Assembly: GCF_024586455.1 (NCBI RefSeq)
Contig: NC_065921.1
Location: forward strand, 65,845,528-65,909,527
DNA: 64,000 nucleotides
Direction: 5' to 3'
From: Bactrocera neohumeralis
Lineage: Eukaryota; Arthropoda; Insecta; Diptera; Tephritidae
Shown: one piece after another, positions 51,447 to 61,433 of the stretch
Layout: each line of letters begins with the position of its first letter
Position numbering within the stretch: the stretch's first letter is position 1
Notes under the pieces: generated by a model
Seen by the model: the letters and a program-made list of their open reading frames with translations, nothing else
Told to the model about the DNA's origin: nothing
Databases searched by the model: none
Position numbers and translations under genes: made by a program

Positions 51447-51598
51447 GTTAATTTCCCCTACGCGGGAAATAATAAAAAAAATGTATTTTTATTTTGGTCA
51501 GAGCACGAGCTCTGGCCGTCTTTATTCGAGTCTAAAAACGGACTGAAATAATTACAATTATCAAACTTAAATGTAAGCTTAAACTTGCCTTAACTGAT
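51447..51598 (-). repeat. gypsy-C 3' LTR, inner part
   Basis: Matches the first ~150 nt of the gypsy-C 5' LTR up to TTAACTGAT, where the pogo/Jerky-like fragment begins. Confidence 0.8.
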
Positions 51599-52353
51599 TT
51601 ATTATTCGATGAAAGAAAAAGAAAGAAACCAGCAGAACTCACTGTTTTTGTGCCCATCGTCGTGCTTTCAGCCAGCAAATTCTTCATTACATCGACATTG
51701 GCAGTAGTAACGTCGATGCTCGCACCATCAAATGCTGCAATATAACGCATCAGGTTGGTCCTCGGAATTTTGTGTGCCGTCGCAGATTGTCGAACGCTGT
51801 TGTGATGTATTTTCACCGACTTGATCGCCTCCAAAATGTTGTCGTCGAAAAAAATTTTTCGGAGCACGAAACTATCAGGAAATGTTGAAAAACTATTGTG
51901 TTGTTGAAATTCTGCACGAAAAATCACTTATACACGTCAAATATATGAAGTTAGCATGTCAAATGTAAAAAACTATGTGGCCCGACATTCCCCGAGATTC
52001 CCCAAACGCTCATATTTGCAAAATGGCGGTGGATAAAGAACACAATGTAAATTCGTGCAAAATTTCTTTTGTGTGTCGAAGGCTAAAGGCTCAACTAATA
52101 TTATAAACATATTTACCTGGATGGATTTATTGGAAAATGTGAAAAAAATCAACTGTACACAGAGTTGAAAAAAAACTTTCGGAGTGTCGAATTTCTTTTT
52201 GTTGTCGCAGAGAGGTTATAACACGTGTTCACAGCTCGAGTGCTATATAGAAACTGAGCTTAGTATGAGACGAGCCGATGACAGTTGGTTGCAGCTGTCA
52301 ACCTATACTAGGGAAAAAAATATCGCGCTGGCCCGGGATTCCCCACCTTCCCC
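51599..52353 (-). mobile_element. pogo/Jerky-like transposon fragment, 5' end
   Basis: The terminus reads GGGGAAGGTGGGGAATCCCG inward from 52353 with TA outside (52354-52355). It is the same type as, but a different family from, the 2769-7877 element. The 3' part and other terminus are missing. Confidence 0.65.
51640..51860 (-). pseudogene. pipsqueak-type HTH exon of the pogo/Jerky-like fragment
   Basis: ILEAIKSVKIHHNSVRQSAT and HKIPRTNLMRYIAAFD form a pipsqueak HTH. The exon probably ends at a GTGAGT donor near 51643, after which the element breaks off. The start is unclear because the upstream frame has no good Met-initiated start near the terminus. Confidence 0.6.
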
Positions 52354-52355
52354 TA

Positions 52356-52842
52356 GTATTATAATTTTCGCCTACAATTTCTTTTCTGTATCTAGGGGAT
52401 AGCTTATTCCCGATTCGTCTGTCGACCTTAATGTATACAACGTCTCCTCCGCGGTATTCCTTGGGATGTGATCTTTTCCTATTGTGGTAGCTTAAGTCTT
52501 CGTTCTGTTTTTTTAACAGTCGTCCTGCAATTTCCTGTCTTTCTTTATTGATTAAGTTTGGATCGCTATTGATCCTTCTACCAAAAAAGGCTTCTATTGG
52601 TTTCCTATTTATTGATGAATGGATGGTAAAATTATATTCTTTAACGGATTTTTCGCGCAGTTCACGGAATGAGTTTGTATTTTTTTCCTTTTGAAGGCAA
52701 CGCATTATCTCTTGGAAAGTTGAATGGAAGCGCTCGACTTGTCCATTTGAGCAGCTTGTATATGAGGGTGTTCGGAAGATTTCTATGCCGAATTCATTTT
52801 CGATCATGAAATTAATTAAGTCGGAATTAAAAGATTTTTCAT
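52356..52842 (-). pseudogene. gypsy-C integrase C-terminal half
   Basis: Closely matches gypsy-B pol from just after the second integrase Asp (NEKSFNSDLINFM) through QVERFHSTFQEIMR to the end region (DRRIGNKLSPRYRKEI), where the pogo-like terminus interrupts. On the 5' side it joins leader sequence directly in an open frame (to 52888). Confidence 0.85.
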
Positions 52843-53319
52843 TCACTGTCTTTCTTATAAATTTCTTAGCGTTCAGCGATGCACTCATAAGTCATTTATG
52901 TTTATGTAAAACGCTGTATTTTTGTTTCACTTTTATAATTTTCCAACTGCCGTTAGTTTGTGAATTACTTTTATGCACTTTTAAATTTTCGCTTATAGCT
53001 TTCTGTTTGTTCTGCGTTCGCGCTCAATATATGCAAAAATACACTTTATTGTGTGCGTACTGTTTTCTTCAATAATTTGTTTAAATTTTTGTTGCACTGC
53101 GCTTCGATAATTGCGATTGAATAACTGCTTAATTCTGTCTAAATATTATTTATTTAGCTTGAGTTAGTTCAACCTTGTAAAAAAATTTCATTTATTTTTC
53201 AGCTATTGCAAATGCTGAAATTTGTAACTTCAACTTTTCACCAGATTGCACTTGCACTTTATATTTTTAATTGTCCTTTCTTAGAGGACCGGCCGCGTAA
53301 ACCTTTTTCGCGAGCGGTC
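52843..53319 (-). other. gypsy-C leader remnant
   Basis: Non-coding, between integrase remnant and primer site. Nothing else recognised. Confidence 0.6.
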
Positions 53320-53334
53320 CCTGCTCGGGCGCCA
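53320..53334 (-). promoter_or_regulatory. gypsy-C primer binding site
   Basis: Minus-strand TGGCGCCCGAGCAGG beside the LTR. Confidence 0.85.
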
Positions 53335-53695
53335 GTTAGTTTCCCCTACGCGGGAAATAATAAAAAAAATGTATTTTTATTTTGGTCAGAGCACGAGCTC
53401 TGGCCGTCTTTATTCGAGTCTAAAAACGGACTGATAATTACAATTATCAAACTTAAATGTAAGCTTAAACTAGCCTTAACTGATCCGGTCACCTGTCTTG
53501 CCTGGTGATCGGATTCCTAGAACTCCCTTCTGATCGCTGCCAGAACGTTGGCGCGTGTGCTGCGCTAGCAAAAGCTTGGGAGCGGAAGTGAAGTTTGGGT
53601 GTTGCAAGCAAACGTCGGCGCGTGTGCTGCGTCAGCGAAAGTTTGGGGGCGGAAGTGAGGTGCCTTTGGCACTGTTAACATATTTGGCGTTAACT
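53335..53695 (-). repeat. gypsy-C 5' LTR
   Basis: 361 nt, almost identical to 50904-51270. Confidence 0.85.
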
Positions 53696-53815
53696 CATGT
53701 AAATGCATTATGTATGTATGTATGTATTAATATATAAATAGATATTTATATTTAGTATAGTTTCGGCTTTGCATATAAATAAGCATGCTCAATGATATTT
53801 GAACATATACATATA
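53696..53815 (-). repeat. BEL LTR fragment 3 (outer end)
   Basis: Ends ATGATATTTGAACA like the BEL LTR at 17189, then continues directly into copia gag. Confidence 0.75.
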
Positions 53816-54531
53816 AAACAGTTTTTCTTAATATGGCCTACTTTGCCACAATGAAAACATTTTAGTTTATTATTACTGAACTTATTTATTAATTTGAATT
53901 TATTCTTTCGAAAATTTTGGTTTTTATTTTTGAAAAATGAGGGTTTATTTTCCTTCCTTACAACCTGCAAAACTTTTAGACTGGTGTCCTTACATGCTTG
54001 TTTCAATTTGATCTCATGATCTAATAATCTATTCTTTACGAATGCTAAAGTTAAATTGCTTTCTGATAATGTTTCGATTGCAGTGATAATCCCATCATAT
54101 GTGGAAGGTAGAGTTAATAGCAAATGTGATATTTTATCCATTTCTTCTACCTGCGCTCCGGATGCTAGCAACTCGGTTATTAAGCCATCAAATATATTGA
54201 AATGAGTCAACAGTGGAATGAATTGTATTGAAATGAGCGTACAGATAGTTGTGAAGCTAAGCTTTTTCTTTCATATATTTCATCTAAGTTTTCGAAAATT
54301 TCCTTTGCACTACACTCACTTTTAGCAAAGCCGAGAAAGGAATCACTCAAATATTCAATTATTAAACTTTTTGCACATCGTTCTAGTTTCACCCATTCCT
54401 CTGTTTTTTTGTACAGTCTCATCAACAACTTTAAGCGCGTCATTCTCACTTAGAAGGGCTCTCACACGAAACTTCCATATGCAGTACTTTTCTCCATCGA
54501 ATGGTTTTATATTACGCTTACCCTTTTCCAT
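53808..54531 (-). pseudogene. copia gag
   Basis: Starts at 54531 (MEKGKRNIKPFDGEKYCIWK), the classic copia gag opening. Frameshifts occur near 54420 and 54210. Visible blocks: LSDSFLGFAKSECSAKEIFE, ISHLLLTLPSTYDGIITAIE and a CCHC knuckle (CFHCGKVGHIKKNC, about 53850). It stops at the BEL LTR end, so the protease that should follow is missing. Confidence 0.85.
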
Positions 54532-54573
54532 TGTACAAATTTTAATTATACAAATATGTAGTCACTAGGCATG

Positions 54574-54589
54574 GACTGGGCCCATAACC
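54574..54589 (-). promoter_or_regulatory. copia primer binding site
   Basis: Minus-strand GGTTATGGGCCCAGTC next to the LTR end. This is the internal initiator-tRNA priming sequence characteristic of copia elements. Confidence 0.85.
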
Positions 54590-55053
54590 TTTTAAATATA
54601 CCGATACTTAATCTGCACACTTGTCGCATTAACAGCAGCAACCACCAATCTCGTCCAGCAACAGCAGCAACATCCAATCCTTTCCAGCAACAGTAAGCAG
54701 TATAACCTGCCTCAATCTTCTACACTCTTACTTCAGTAATGGCGCACAGAAAACAATAACACAATATATATGTTTTATAATCCCGCACCACCACAATAAA
54801 GAATACCACTTTAGTTTTAATTTTAATCTTCCTTTTAATTTTCTTCTTTCCTTCAGGTCTTGTCACACCGGCGAATAAAATACAAGAAATTCAAACTTAG
54901 CATTTAACAGAATATGTAAACTTAACATCCTAACGGAGTTTTGTAACATGCATGAATATTGTATTTTGCTTATGAAATTCAAACTGATTATTGCATCATC
55001 CAATGTTTAACAACATTGGTATAACATAGCTTCACATGCATGGATTGCCAACA
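54590..55053 (-). repeat. copia 5' LTR
   Basis: Minus-strand TGTTGGCAATCC start at 55053 and TATATTTAAAA end at 54590. Confidence 0.85.
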
Positions 55054-55470
55054 ATTTTTATTTTCCATTAACTCCTTAATTTCTTTTTCATAAGTTTTGT
55101 CTCCTATCGTATAGTTTATTTGTTCCTTTTTTATTCTCCTGTTTATTCAAAAGTTATTGAATACTCAAATAAGTATAGTTTCATTCATTTTTCGTAAAGC
55201 ATCTTCTCCTAATATTATGTCGAATTCTTTTAAGTCTTCTGTTTCGTAAAAATCTATGTCAAACCCTACAAGATTGATTTCCCTCTTGTGAGTAACTGTT
55301 GACGTTCCATGCAATGTATTGAATCTAATGGGTTTTGTTAATTTAATTCTTTCCGCAAAGGGATAACCTTTATTCACGTAACTACTGGTCGCCCCTGAAT
55401 CTATTAAAATATGCACGAATCTTCCATCTGGTGCAGTACGTCTAAGCGTTGGAAGACCGTGGTAACTTAT
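55054..55470 (-). pseudogene. gypsy-A protease and pol linker
   Basis: FVHILIDSGATSSYVNKGYP (about 55410) is a retropepsin with the D-S-G-A active site; LKEFDIILGEDAL follows. Two stops near 55150-55165, then KTYEKEIKELMENKN runs up to the copia LTR. Across the copia insertion the frame resumes at 38373. Confidence 0.8.
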
Positions 55471-56325
55471 AAAAAATGATTTTGTACCTTACGACTACTA
55501 TTTTCATAACTTACGCTAGGCGCATCGTTGTAGAGTGATTCTGCATCATCTTCCTGTGCGTCGTTTATCTGGTTCACGCGTAATGTTTTCCTTTGGTGTG
55601 CATTAGAGGTTTCGTCTCTGCATTGCTGTTCTGAATGGGTTTGGTGTCTGCCTTGGTTCCTGTTGTATATGTTGCGGTGCAGGATTATACGGTTGTCTTC
55701 TGAATCTTGTAGATGAAGGGTCTATCTCCATAGGTTCTACTGATTGCATTACTTGTTGAGGTTGCATATAGTTGGGCTGGAATCTTTGTTGGTTTTATGG
55801 GTTTTGCCATTGCTATTGATTACGTTGTTGTACCCTGGGTATGTATTCTAGTTGATGGTATTGTGAATAGTATTGCATAGTTCTGGCTATGCCGTAGGCT
55901 TCCATCAGGTTTGTACAGCTTCTGGAGTACAGCGCATTTTTTGTGGCTGAGCTCCTTAGTCCTGCGTTAAAGGTTCTTACTGCTTTCATCTGGACTTCCT
56001 TTGAGGACTTGTGCAGCTCGTCCCGTAACCTTTCCTCTAAGCAAGATTAGGGCTTCTGTATAGATATTCTGCCGCGGAATATCTTCACATTGTTCATTAA
56101 TGTCACTGCTAGCTTTCTCCAGTTCCTGTATTCGTGATAATCTCCGCTAAAGTTCGTTAGGGCTGACTTAAAGAGTCCTAAGTCGACTTCCTTAGGATCT
56201 GTGTACGTACAGACTTCGTCCTGTGCCTCGATTACTGGTGTTGTACCAAATTGGCTTTCGGCGAATTTTCTCTGCAAACAAGTGCTATCGCTTGGAATGC
56301 TTGGATCTCTGCTGCTTGTTGTGCC
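55471..56325 (-). pseudogene. gypsy-A gag, decayed
   Basis: Starts at about 56325 (MAQQAAEIQAFQAI). A frameshift leads to GLFKSALTNFSGDYHEYRNW (about 56180) and a stop at 56047. Then come KAVRTFNAGLRSSATKNALY (about 55950) and a Gln/Pro/Arg-rich tail with QPNYMQPQQVMQSVEPMEID, as in gypsy gags without knuckles. Several stops. Confidence 0.7.
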
Positions 56326-56459
56326 ATTTAATTTTTTTTTGTTTTGTTTTTTTTTTTAATTTGTTAACCGTTTTGAAATAAACTCGAATTTTATTTCTGA
56401 ATTCACTGTTATTTCTTAGTCGCGAAGGATTTTTTACCGAATCCTTTTATTGACCGGTT
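56326..56459 (-). other. gypsy-A leader
   Basis: Short A-rich (on RNA) leader between primer site and gag. Confidence 0.6.
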
Positions 56460-56474
56460 CCTGCTCGGGCGCCA
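56460..56474 (-). promoter_or_regulatory. gypsy-A primer binding site
   Basis: Minus-strand TGGCGCCCGAGCAGG beside the LTR. Confidence 0.85.
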
Positions 56475-56587
56475 ATTATGAAAAGTCTTTAATTATTCTT
56501 TAAATAAATATATTTTCCTTCGATTCCTCGAAGGTTCCTTTATTTAAATATTTAATATTTGTATACACAAAATATCATAACTGACTA
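56475..56587 (-). repeat. gypsy-A 5' LTR, inner part
   Basis: Matches 23212-23330. Broken at a TA by the Tc1-type element and resumed at 58980. Confidence 0.85.
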
Positions 56588-56858
56588 AAGCATTGTTGAC
56601 TTAAAATCTGTACGCAAAAATATTCAGCCCTATTCTGCATTTCGATTACGTTCCCGCTCTACGCTCCGTCTGAATCGAAAATAGGTTTTCTGAGTTACGA
56701 TTGGATTGAAAGAAGAAGAGGAAGAGCTGTAGCTCTTTCGAAGTCAGCTGTTTCCCTTGAAACGTGTGAAAATGAAACATAACAAAGCAAAAATACACAA
56801 ATTATTGTTGGTTTATTAAAATAAAGAAATTATATCGCGTTTTTTTTTAAACACTAAC

Positions 56859-56936
56859 ATGGAATCAGTAGTGGCAGCGATATTACTTGAGGAGGAGAGC
56901 AATGCATTATTCAAAATATGCCCTACATTACTCTAT
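56859..56936 (+). pseudogene. Harbinger-B transposase start codon region, remnant
   Basis: ATG followed by SVVAAILLEEESNALFK, homologous to the MKSIAAAIFLEEDGN start of the Harbinger-A transposase; stops after 25 codons. The rest of the transposase is deleted. It shows that transposase and Myb gene point toward each other in the parent element. Confidence 0.65.
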
Positions 56937-57070
56937 TAAATAAAAACAATTGCATTCAGTGCATTTTACAGCTCCTATATTAAAAAAGTAAATGCTTTTA
57001 TTTCATTTCACAGCTCGTTATATAAATGAATAATAGTAAAATAAATAAAAGGCTAACAATTAAAAAATGA

Positions 57071-57795
57071 CTACTTTGAATCCGGCTTATAATTTGGATC
57101 TAATCTTAGCATTTGCATTTTTATTTCTACTTTTTCCTTCACCAGCTCTTCCTTAATTCTATTGTGTCGCTTCTGTTCTTCAGGTTGCTTCACTGCAGTC
57201 TCCGCCAAAGTTTCTAGAGAACGATTCATGTGCCGTAAATATGAAATAACTTCTTCCATTTTACCAAAGGCAGCTTCATTGAATTTTTTCGTCTCTGCAT
57301 AAAATTCTTTTTGATTTGTATCTGTTGCTTAAGTAATGAAGAAGTGCTCTGCTTGTCTGCTCTCGCCTCTCTATTTTGGCTGCTAGCTCTACTGGTTGAA
57401 GGGATATCATCCGTTTCCAAACCCGTCAAAGCTATCACCTTTTCATCAAGTGGGCTTATGTGTTGTTAACGGCAAGGACCTCCACCGGTGCTCATCCTTT
57501 CTTTTTTGTTATGCGATAATTTTCGCTTCATGTAGCATTTCCAGTCAATTCAGACCTGCACGAAAACGTTAGATTTAACTTAATTTTTTAAAATAATTGT
57601 AGGTAATACCTTACCTTTCTCCATATATTCGAATCTTTTGTTGGTGGGCCAAGTGCATTTAAATTCCTTGCAACCTCTTCCCAAAACTCCTGTACTTCTT
57701 CCTTCGGTCGCTTTTGGAAGCCCTGCGCAATATCTCTTTTCGTGGCCATCATATCACACAATTTTTCGTATTGCTCTGCCGTTGTTACTTTTGAA
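57071..57795 (-). pseudogene. Harbinger-B Myb/SANT-like DNA-binding protein
   Basis: Exon 1 (57615-57795): TTAEQYEKLCDMMATKRDIA, RPKEEVQEFWEEVARNLNAL, KDSNIWRK. A 59-nt intron lies at 57556-57614. Exon 2: WKCYMKRKLSHNKKER, TGGGPC and HISPLDEKVIALTGLE, the standard Myb_DNA-bind_5 layout. One in-frame stop just after TGGGPCR and one frameshift near 57300 (A run) precede a coiled-coil tail (EEVISYLRHMNRSLETLAET; KEELVKEKVEIKMQMLRL) ending at 57071. In Harbinger elements this protein binds the termini and brings the transposase into the nucleus; here it is slightly damaged. Confidence 0.75.
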
Positions 57796-58136
57796 CTGCA
57801 AACATATCAAAATATATCATTTAAGCACAAACAACCAAGGACACCACCATTATGTCTTTTACAACTATAATCTTAAAGTTTTACTTACATATTTGAGGAA
57901 ATTATTTTATCCAAGTGCACGAAAATGAATATATAACGGATTTCCGCCAACAAAACTTCAACGTACAAAAACGTAATTACGATCGCAATCCAGAATACAT
58001 AGAATTGGAATTTTCGAAGTTGAATCGAAACGCAGAAAACCAAAGTTGCCAATCGGAGAAAATTTCGATTCGAGTAGAAATGCAGAATAGGGCTGATTAT
58101 TATAACTAAAAAGATAAACAACGGAAACTAAAAATT

Positions 58137-58836
58137 TTAATACGTTAAAGAAGAGAATTTATTAAGCTTTTTAATTTTAATACAAGATATAAATATTTTA
58201 ATACAAGATATATATATTATATAAATATCCGATGTCATTGTGGTCGACGTTACGAAAGTACGACTTTTAAGGCCACAGGAGCATATTGCTTGCCAAATCA
58301 TAACTTTTTGACCGTATTTATCAATTTTTTTATATTTATATTTTGCTTCCACATTCCCACGCTTGTTTGCAACATAAAACTTTTGTCCAGGAAGTTGATT
58401 GCAATCGAGTTTGACATAAGTTTCGTCATCCATTACAAGACAGCCTTTGAACTTCGTCAAAATCTGATTGTACAGAAGTCGGACGCGTCTTTTTGCCAAA
58501 ATATTCTGTTTGTCAGATCTGTTTGGGTACTTAATTGCACGGTATGTATTTAGCCCAGCATTTAAACGTATTCGCCTGGCGGTACTTATACTTGTCCCGA
58601 ATTTTTTGGCGCGATCACTGTCAGATAGCCCGGGATTTTTTTTAATTGAGGTTAGTGTCTTCCTTACTACTTTCTATGCTCAAAGAATTTCTGTACCGTT
58701 TATTTACACTACAAACTGTTGTTTTGGACAATTTTAATTTTTTTCCAATTTTTGAACCTGACCGTGTCGGATTTGCTATAAATCCGTTCACTATTAATTT
58801 TCGATTAGCGTACTCCATTTCACATTTAAAAGCCAA
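58137..58836 (-). pseudogene. Tc1/mariner-type transposase, C-terminus missing
   Basis: N-terminal HTH pieces with VNGFIANPTRSGSKIGKKLK (58642-58836), then in another frame SDSDRAKKFGTSISTARRIR and the catalytic start KGCLVMDDETYVKLDC (first Asp, about 58430) followed by YGQKVMIWQAICSCG. The frame degenerates near 58190, where Harbinger-B was inserted; the second and third catalytic residues are not found on the far side. Confidence 0.75.
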
Positions 58837-58979
58837 CTGATAAGCAAGGGCATTGAAAAGTCCTATACATAACTGTGTTTTAACTATGTACTCAGATCAA
58901 CTGATTTTACTCAGAGAATTTGTAAAATAACGGAGCAGCGGTCCCTAGTGTGCGTATAGATTTTAAGTGAACAATGCTT

Positions 58980-59210
58980 TATGTCTAAATCTATATTCAA
59001 ACTGAGGAAAAGAGTATCTTGCGCGTCGTTCTTTTATAGATGCGTGAGTAACTCGTGTTGGCCTTTGATTGGTTGTTACGGGTGGTGTGATATCGAGGAA
59101 TGATGTTATGCCTTGTGTTCAAGCTTTGTTCACGTGGTCCGCTGTTGCTATGCTGTATATGTGTGTAGTTGTAGGTAATGTGAGTCATACGTGTATGGCT
59201 TGGTGTTAAC
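58980..59210 (-). repeat. gypsy-A 5' LTR, outer part
   Basis: Matches 23332-23593 apart from a ~50-nt deletion; ends GGTGTTAACT. Confidence 0.85.
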
Positions 59211-59345
59211 TCTGACGAGAGGTTTTCTTCGCGCTATTCGTGAACTGTAGCCAGCACGATGCAAGGTCCTGCGTAATGTTTTTGCGTGAATATACAAATT
59301 TCTCAATTTCTTTACGAACTTCTGTTGCCACCTGCGTAGGGGATC
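59211..59345 (-). pseudogene. Tc1 transposase HTH fragment
   Basis: KLRNLYIHAKTLRRTLHRAG and SSRIARRKPLV match the second HTH of Tc1-type transposases. Cut by the gypsy-A LTR at 59210; I do not find its continuation at the other side of gypsy-A. Confidence 0.6.
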
Positions 59346-59744
59346 CAATCCTTACATCCGTGAACGTATCACTCGTCACGTAAATAGCTGTATTTCGAAT
59401 TATGACATATGTACGTGATCGTAACGCTTCTACAGAGAACGTTGTAACGAAGCTTTTTCTGCCCCTGCTTCTTACAAGTATAAATTGCTGAGGTATACTC
59501 GCCGTGTCCAGGGTTCGTTACAATAAATTTGTAAATATTGGGGCTCTTCTGCGAATCGTACTTTATTTCATTCAACTTATATTAATATATATATAATATA
59601 CATATATTAATCTATGTTACAAAATTGTCTCCTGCGTTGTACTGTCGTCGCCCGAGGACGACGCTGTCAGGGTAACGGTTCTGTGTGGCCCGTTAGGGCA
59701 ATACCGTTTCCCGCTCTGTTGTGCTCCTGGGTGCTAGACGACTT
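59346..59744. other. unassigned, possible LTR-type sequence
   Basis: Contains minus-strand TGTAACGAACCCTGGACACG (59528), an LTR-like start, and a second TGTTACA at 59614, but no partner is found. Confidence 0.3.
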
Positions 59745-60195
59745 GCTGCTCTGTACCACGACGATCACACTCGGCTACTTCTGCCGGCGCTCGCGTTGGC
59801 TTCGCTGACACTATCCTTTGGCGTACGTTGACGCTCCCATGCTACGACGACCACGCTCGACTATTTCTGCCGGCGCTCGTGTAGCCTTCAATAAGGGTGT
59901 CCTGGCGTACACGTTGACACTCCTCTGTTACGACGACTGCGCCCGGCTATTTCTGCCAGCGCTCCTGTAAACTTCGATGACGATGTCCGGGCATATACGT
60001 TGACGTTCGCGTGCTACGACGACTATGCTCGGCTACTTCTGCCGGCGCTCGTGTAGGCTTGAATGACGCTGTCCTGATGTACACGTTGACACTCGCGTGC
60101 TACGACGACTACGTTCGGCTACTGCTGCCGACGCTCGTGTAGGCTTCAATAACGCTCTACTGGTATACACGCTTACGCTCCTCTGCTACGCTGGA
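59745..60195. repeat. 86-bp GC-rich minisatellite, about five units
   Basis: The phrase GGCTACTTCTGCCGGCGCTC and its variants begin at 59773, 59859, 59945, 60031 and 60117, exactly 86 bp apart. The linked CGTTGAC motif falls at 59826, 59912, 59998, 60084 and 60170, again every 86 bp. Units differ by 10-20%. Base composition is far more GC-rich than the surroundings. Confidence 0.92.
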
Positions 60196-60489
60196 GAGGT
60201 CCTTTTAACCACTTTTGCCGCGTAGAGATCCCGGATCACGGAAGACTGCGTTAGCGACCGCGATGTTAAAGGTTGAGTTGGTCAGAGGATAAACTCACTA
60301 CCAAGCTTACCCTTAACAGACGGCGTTCACAAGTCAGGGTACCAAGATTAGCCAGAGGATACACTCAAAATACTTGAGACATACAGTAGTCGAAGCTTTT
60401 TCTGATGCCAAACGTGCGTATGTCACAGTCCCGTGCTGACTCTCTGATCATCCGTCACCTAACTCCCCAGCAAGCTAAAACATTCGCAA
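60196..60489. other. unassigned sequence between repeats
   Basis: A 60-nt segment recurs loosely (AGCCAGAGGATACACTC at 60351; GGTCAGAGGATAAACTC at 60279). No coding sequence recognised. Confidence 0.4.
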
Positions 60490-60760
60490 CATGTTGCGTT
60501 GGGATGGCGTGTGTTGCTGGGACGGCGTATGTTGCTGGCAGTGGCGTGGTTTTACCGCTGCGTATGCATGCTTGTTGTTGTTTTATCTGCTTGTCTGATT
60601 TCTCCGTCTTCGTGGTATCCCGCTGCATTGCTTGCGTGGCGTGGTTTTACCGCTGCGTATGGATTGTTGTTGTCATTTCATCTGCATGTCTGGTTTCTCA
60701 ATCTTCTTGTGTTTCTAGAAGTGGCGTGGTTTTGCCGTTGTGTTGTGAACAATAGCCTTT
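60490..60760. repeat. degenerate tandem repeat, ~85-95 bp
   Basis: GTGGCGTGGTTTTACCGCTG recurs at 60541, 60636 and 60721. The open plus-strand frame across it reflects the repeat, not a recognised protein. Confidence 0.7.
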
Positions 60761-61433
60761 ATGGGTTGTGTGGGCTAAATTCTGTATAGATATTTAGTTC
60801 TCACAACGTTTATAATAGAGAAGGTTCACGGCGCGAAGAACGTAAAAATATTTTTCGCTAACTCGGTCGAGATGGAAGAGTTTCACCACTGCCAGCTCGG
60901 CAGGAGAAATTTTAACATTCTCGCTTGAACAGAGCTGAGCGTGGAATAAAAATTATGTTCAAAACTATATATTGCTGTTACAGACGTATGTTCGCTCCTT
61001 TGCTTATATTTTTATACGTTTATATGCAAACATCTGTATTCGTATGAATTCTTTTTGTGCATATTAATGAACACATGTGCAATTGAATACATTTGAATTA
61101 GATTACTTTTTCAAAGCAATATTCTTAGTTAATGTGGAAATAAAGCCTATTTTTTTAATTATTTTCTTGTATTTGATATATTCATACTTATATGTATACT
61201 TCATTACATATGTACATATATAACAAACTATCATAATATATTAAAAAAATTATATATATGTATTATAATAGTGATAAATGTAAATAAATCGTATATTTTA
61301 TCATTCAAAACTTATATTCACATGTATCATGACCATATGTGTTTATGTTCGCTTTCGCGAATTCAAATCATATTATCACTTATCAATAATAACATGTGCG
61401 CGCTGCTCATATGTAAATGACAAGACCGGTTGT
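60761..61433. other. AT-rich unassigned sequence
   Basis: No gene, repeat or terminus recognised. Confidence 0.5.

Larger units (their letters stand above)
51447..53695 (-). mobile_element. gypsy-C, internally deleted relative of gypsy-B
   Basis: 5' LTR 53335-53695, primer site, part of the leader, then the C-terminal half of integrase, then a pogo/Jerky-like insertion, then the inner 150 nt of the 3' LTR (51447-51598). gag, protease, RT, RNase H and env are gone. Confidence 0.8.
38374..55053 (-). mobile_element. copia retrotransposon split by four later elements
   Basis: A pair of ~464-nt LTRs (38374-38837, 54590-55053), a copia-type primer site next to the 5' LTR, gag at the 5' side and integrase-RT-RNase H at the 3' side, all on the minus strand. 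Between gag and integrase the protease and the start of integrase are gone, replaced by gypsy-D, a BEL LTR piece, gypsy-B and gypsy-C (41845-53815). It sits within the gypsy-A pol frame. Confidence 0.85.
56625..58095. mobile_element. PIF/Harbinger element B (keeps Myb gene, lacks transposase)
   Basis: Ends CAGCCCTATTCTGCATTTCG / inverted same, flanked by ATT on both sides (56622-56624, 58096-58098), the 3-bp target duplication of Harbinger elements. Relative to element A it is inverted. Confidence 0.85.
56588..58979 (-). mobile_element. Tc1/mariner-type transposon in the gypsy-A LTR
   Basis: 30-bp inverted ends AAGCATTGTTSACTTAAAAT... (56588-56617; 58950-58979) differ at two positions, with TA duplicated outside (56586-56587, 58980-58981). 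It contains a transposase gene whose 3' part is cut by Harbinger-B. Confidence 0.88.
23212..59210 (-). mobile_element. gypsy-A errantivirus, expanded to 36 kb by nested insertions
   Basis: A matching LTR pair (23212-23593; 56475-56587 plus 58980-59210) shares an AGTTAAC start and CATAAT end on the minus strand. The 5' LTR is followed by a primer site and gag, and the 3' LTR is preceded by a polypurine tract and env. Between them protease, RT and RNase H pieces appear in the correct order and orientation, and the reading can be followed across each insertion. The 4 bases outside the ends (CTGA at 59211, CGGA at 23208) agree at 3 of 4, so the target duplication is only suggestive. Own sequence is about 5 kb; integrase and most of env are missing. 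The alternative is that the two ends come from different copies of one family. Confidence 0.7.

Noticed and set aside
59745..60195. CRISPR array
   Set aside because: Repeats are contiguous 86-bp units without unique spacers, in a eukaryotic context.
60405..60789. Cysteine-rich plus-strand frames of 96-116 codons
   Set aside because: They arise from the degenerate 85-95 bp tandem repeat; no recognisable fold or signal.
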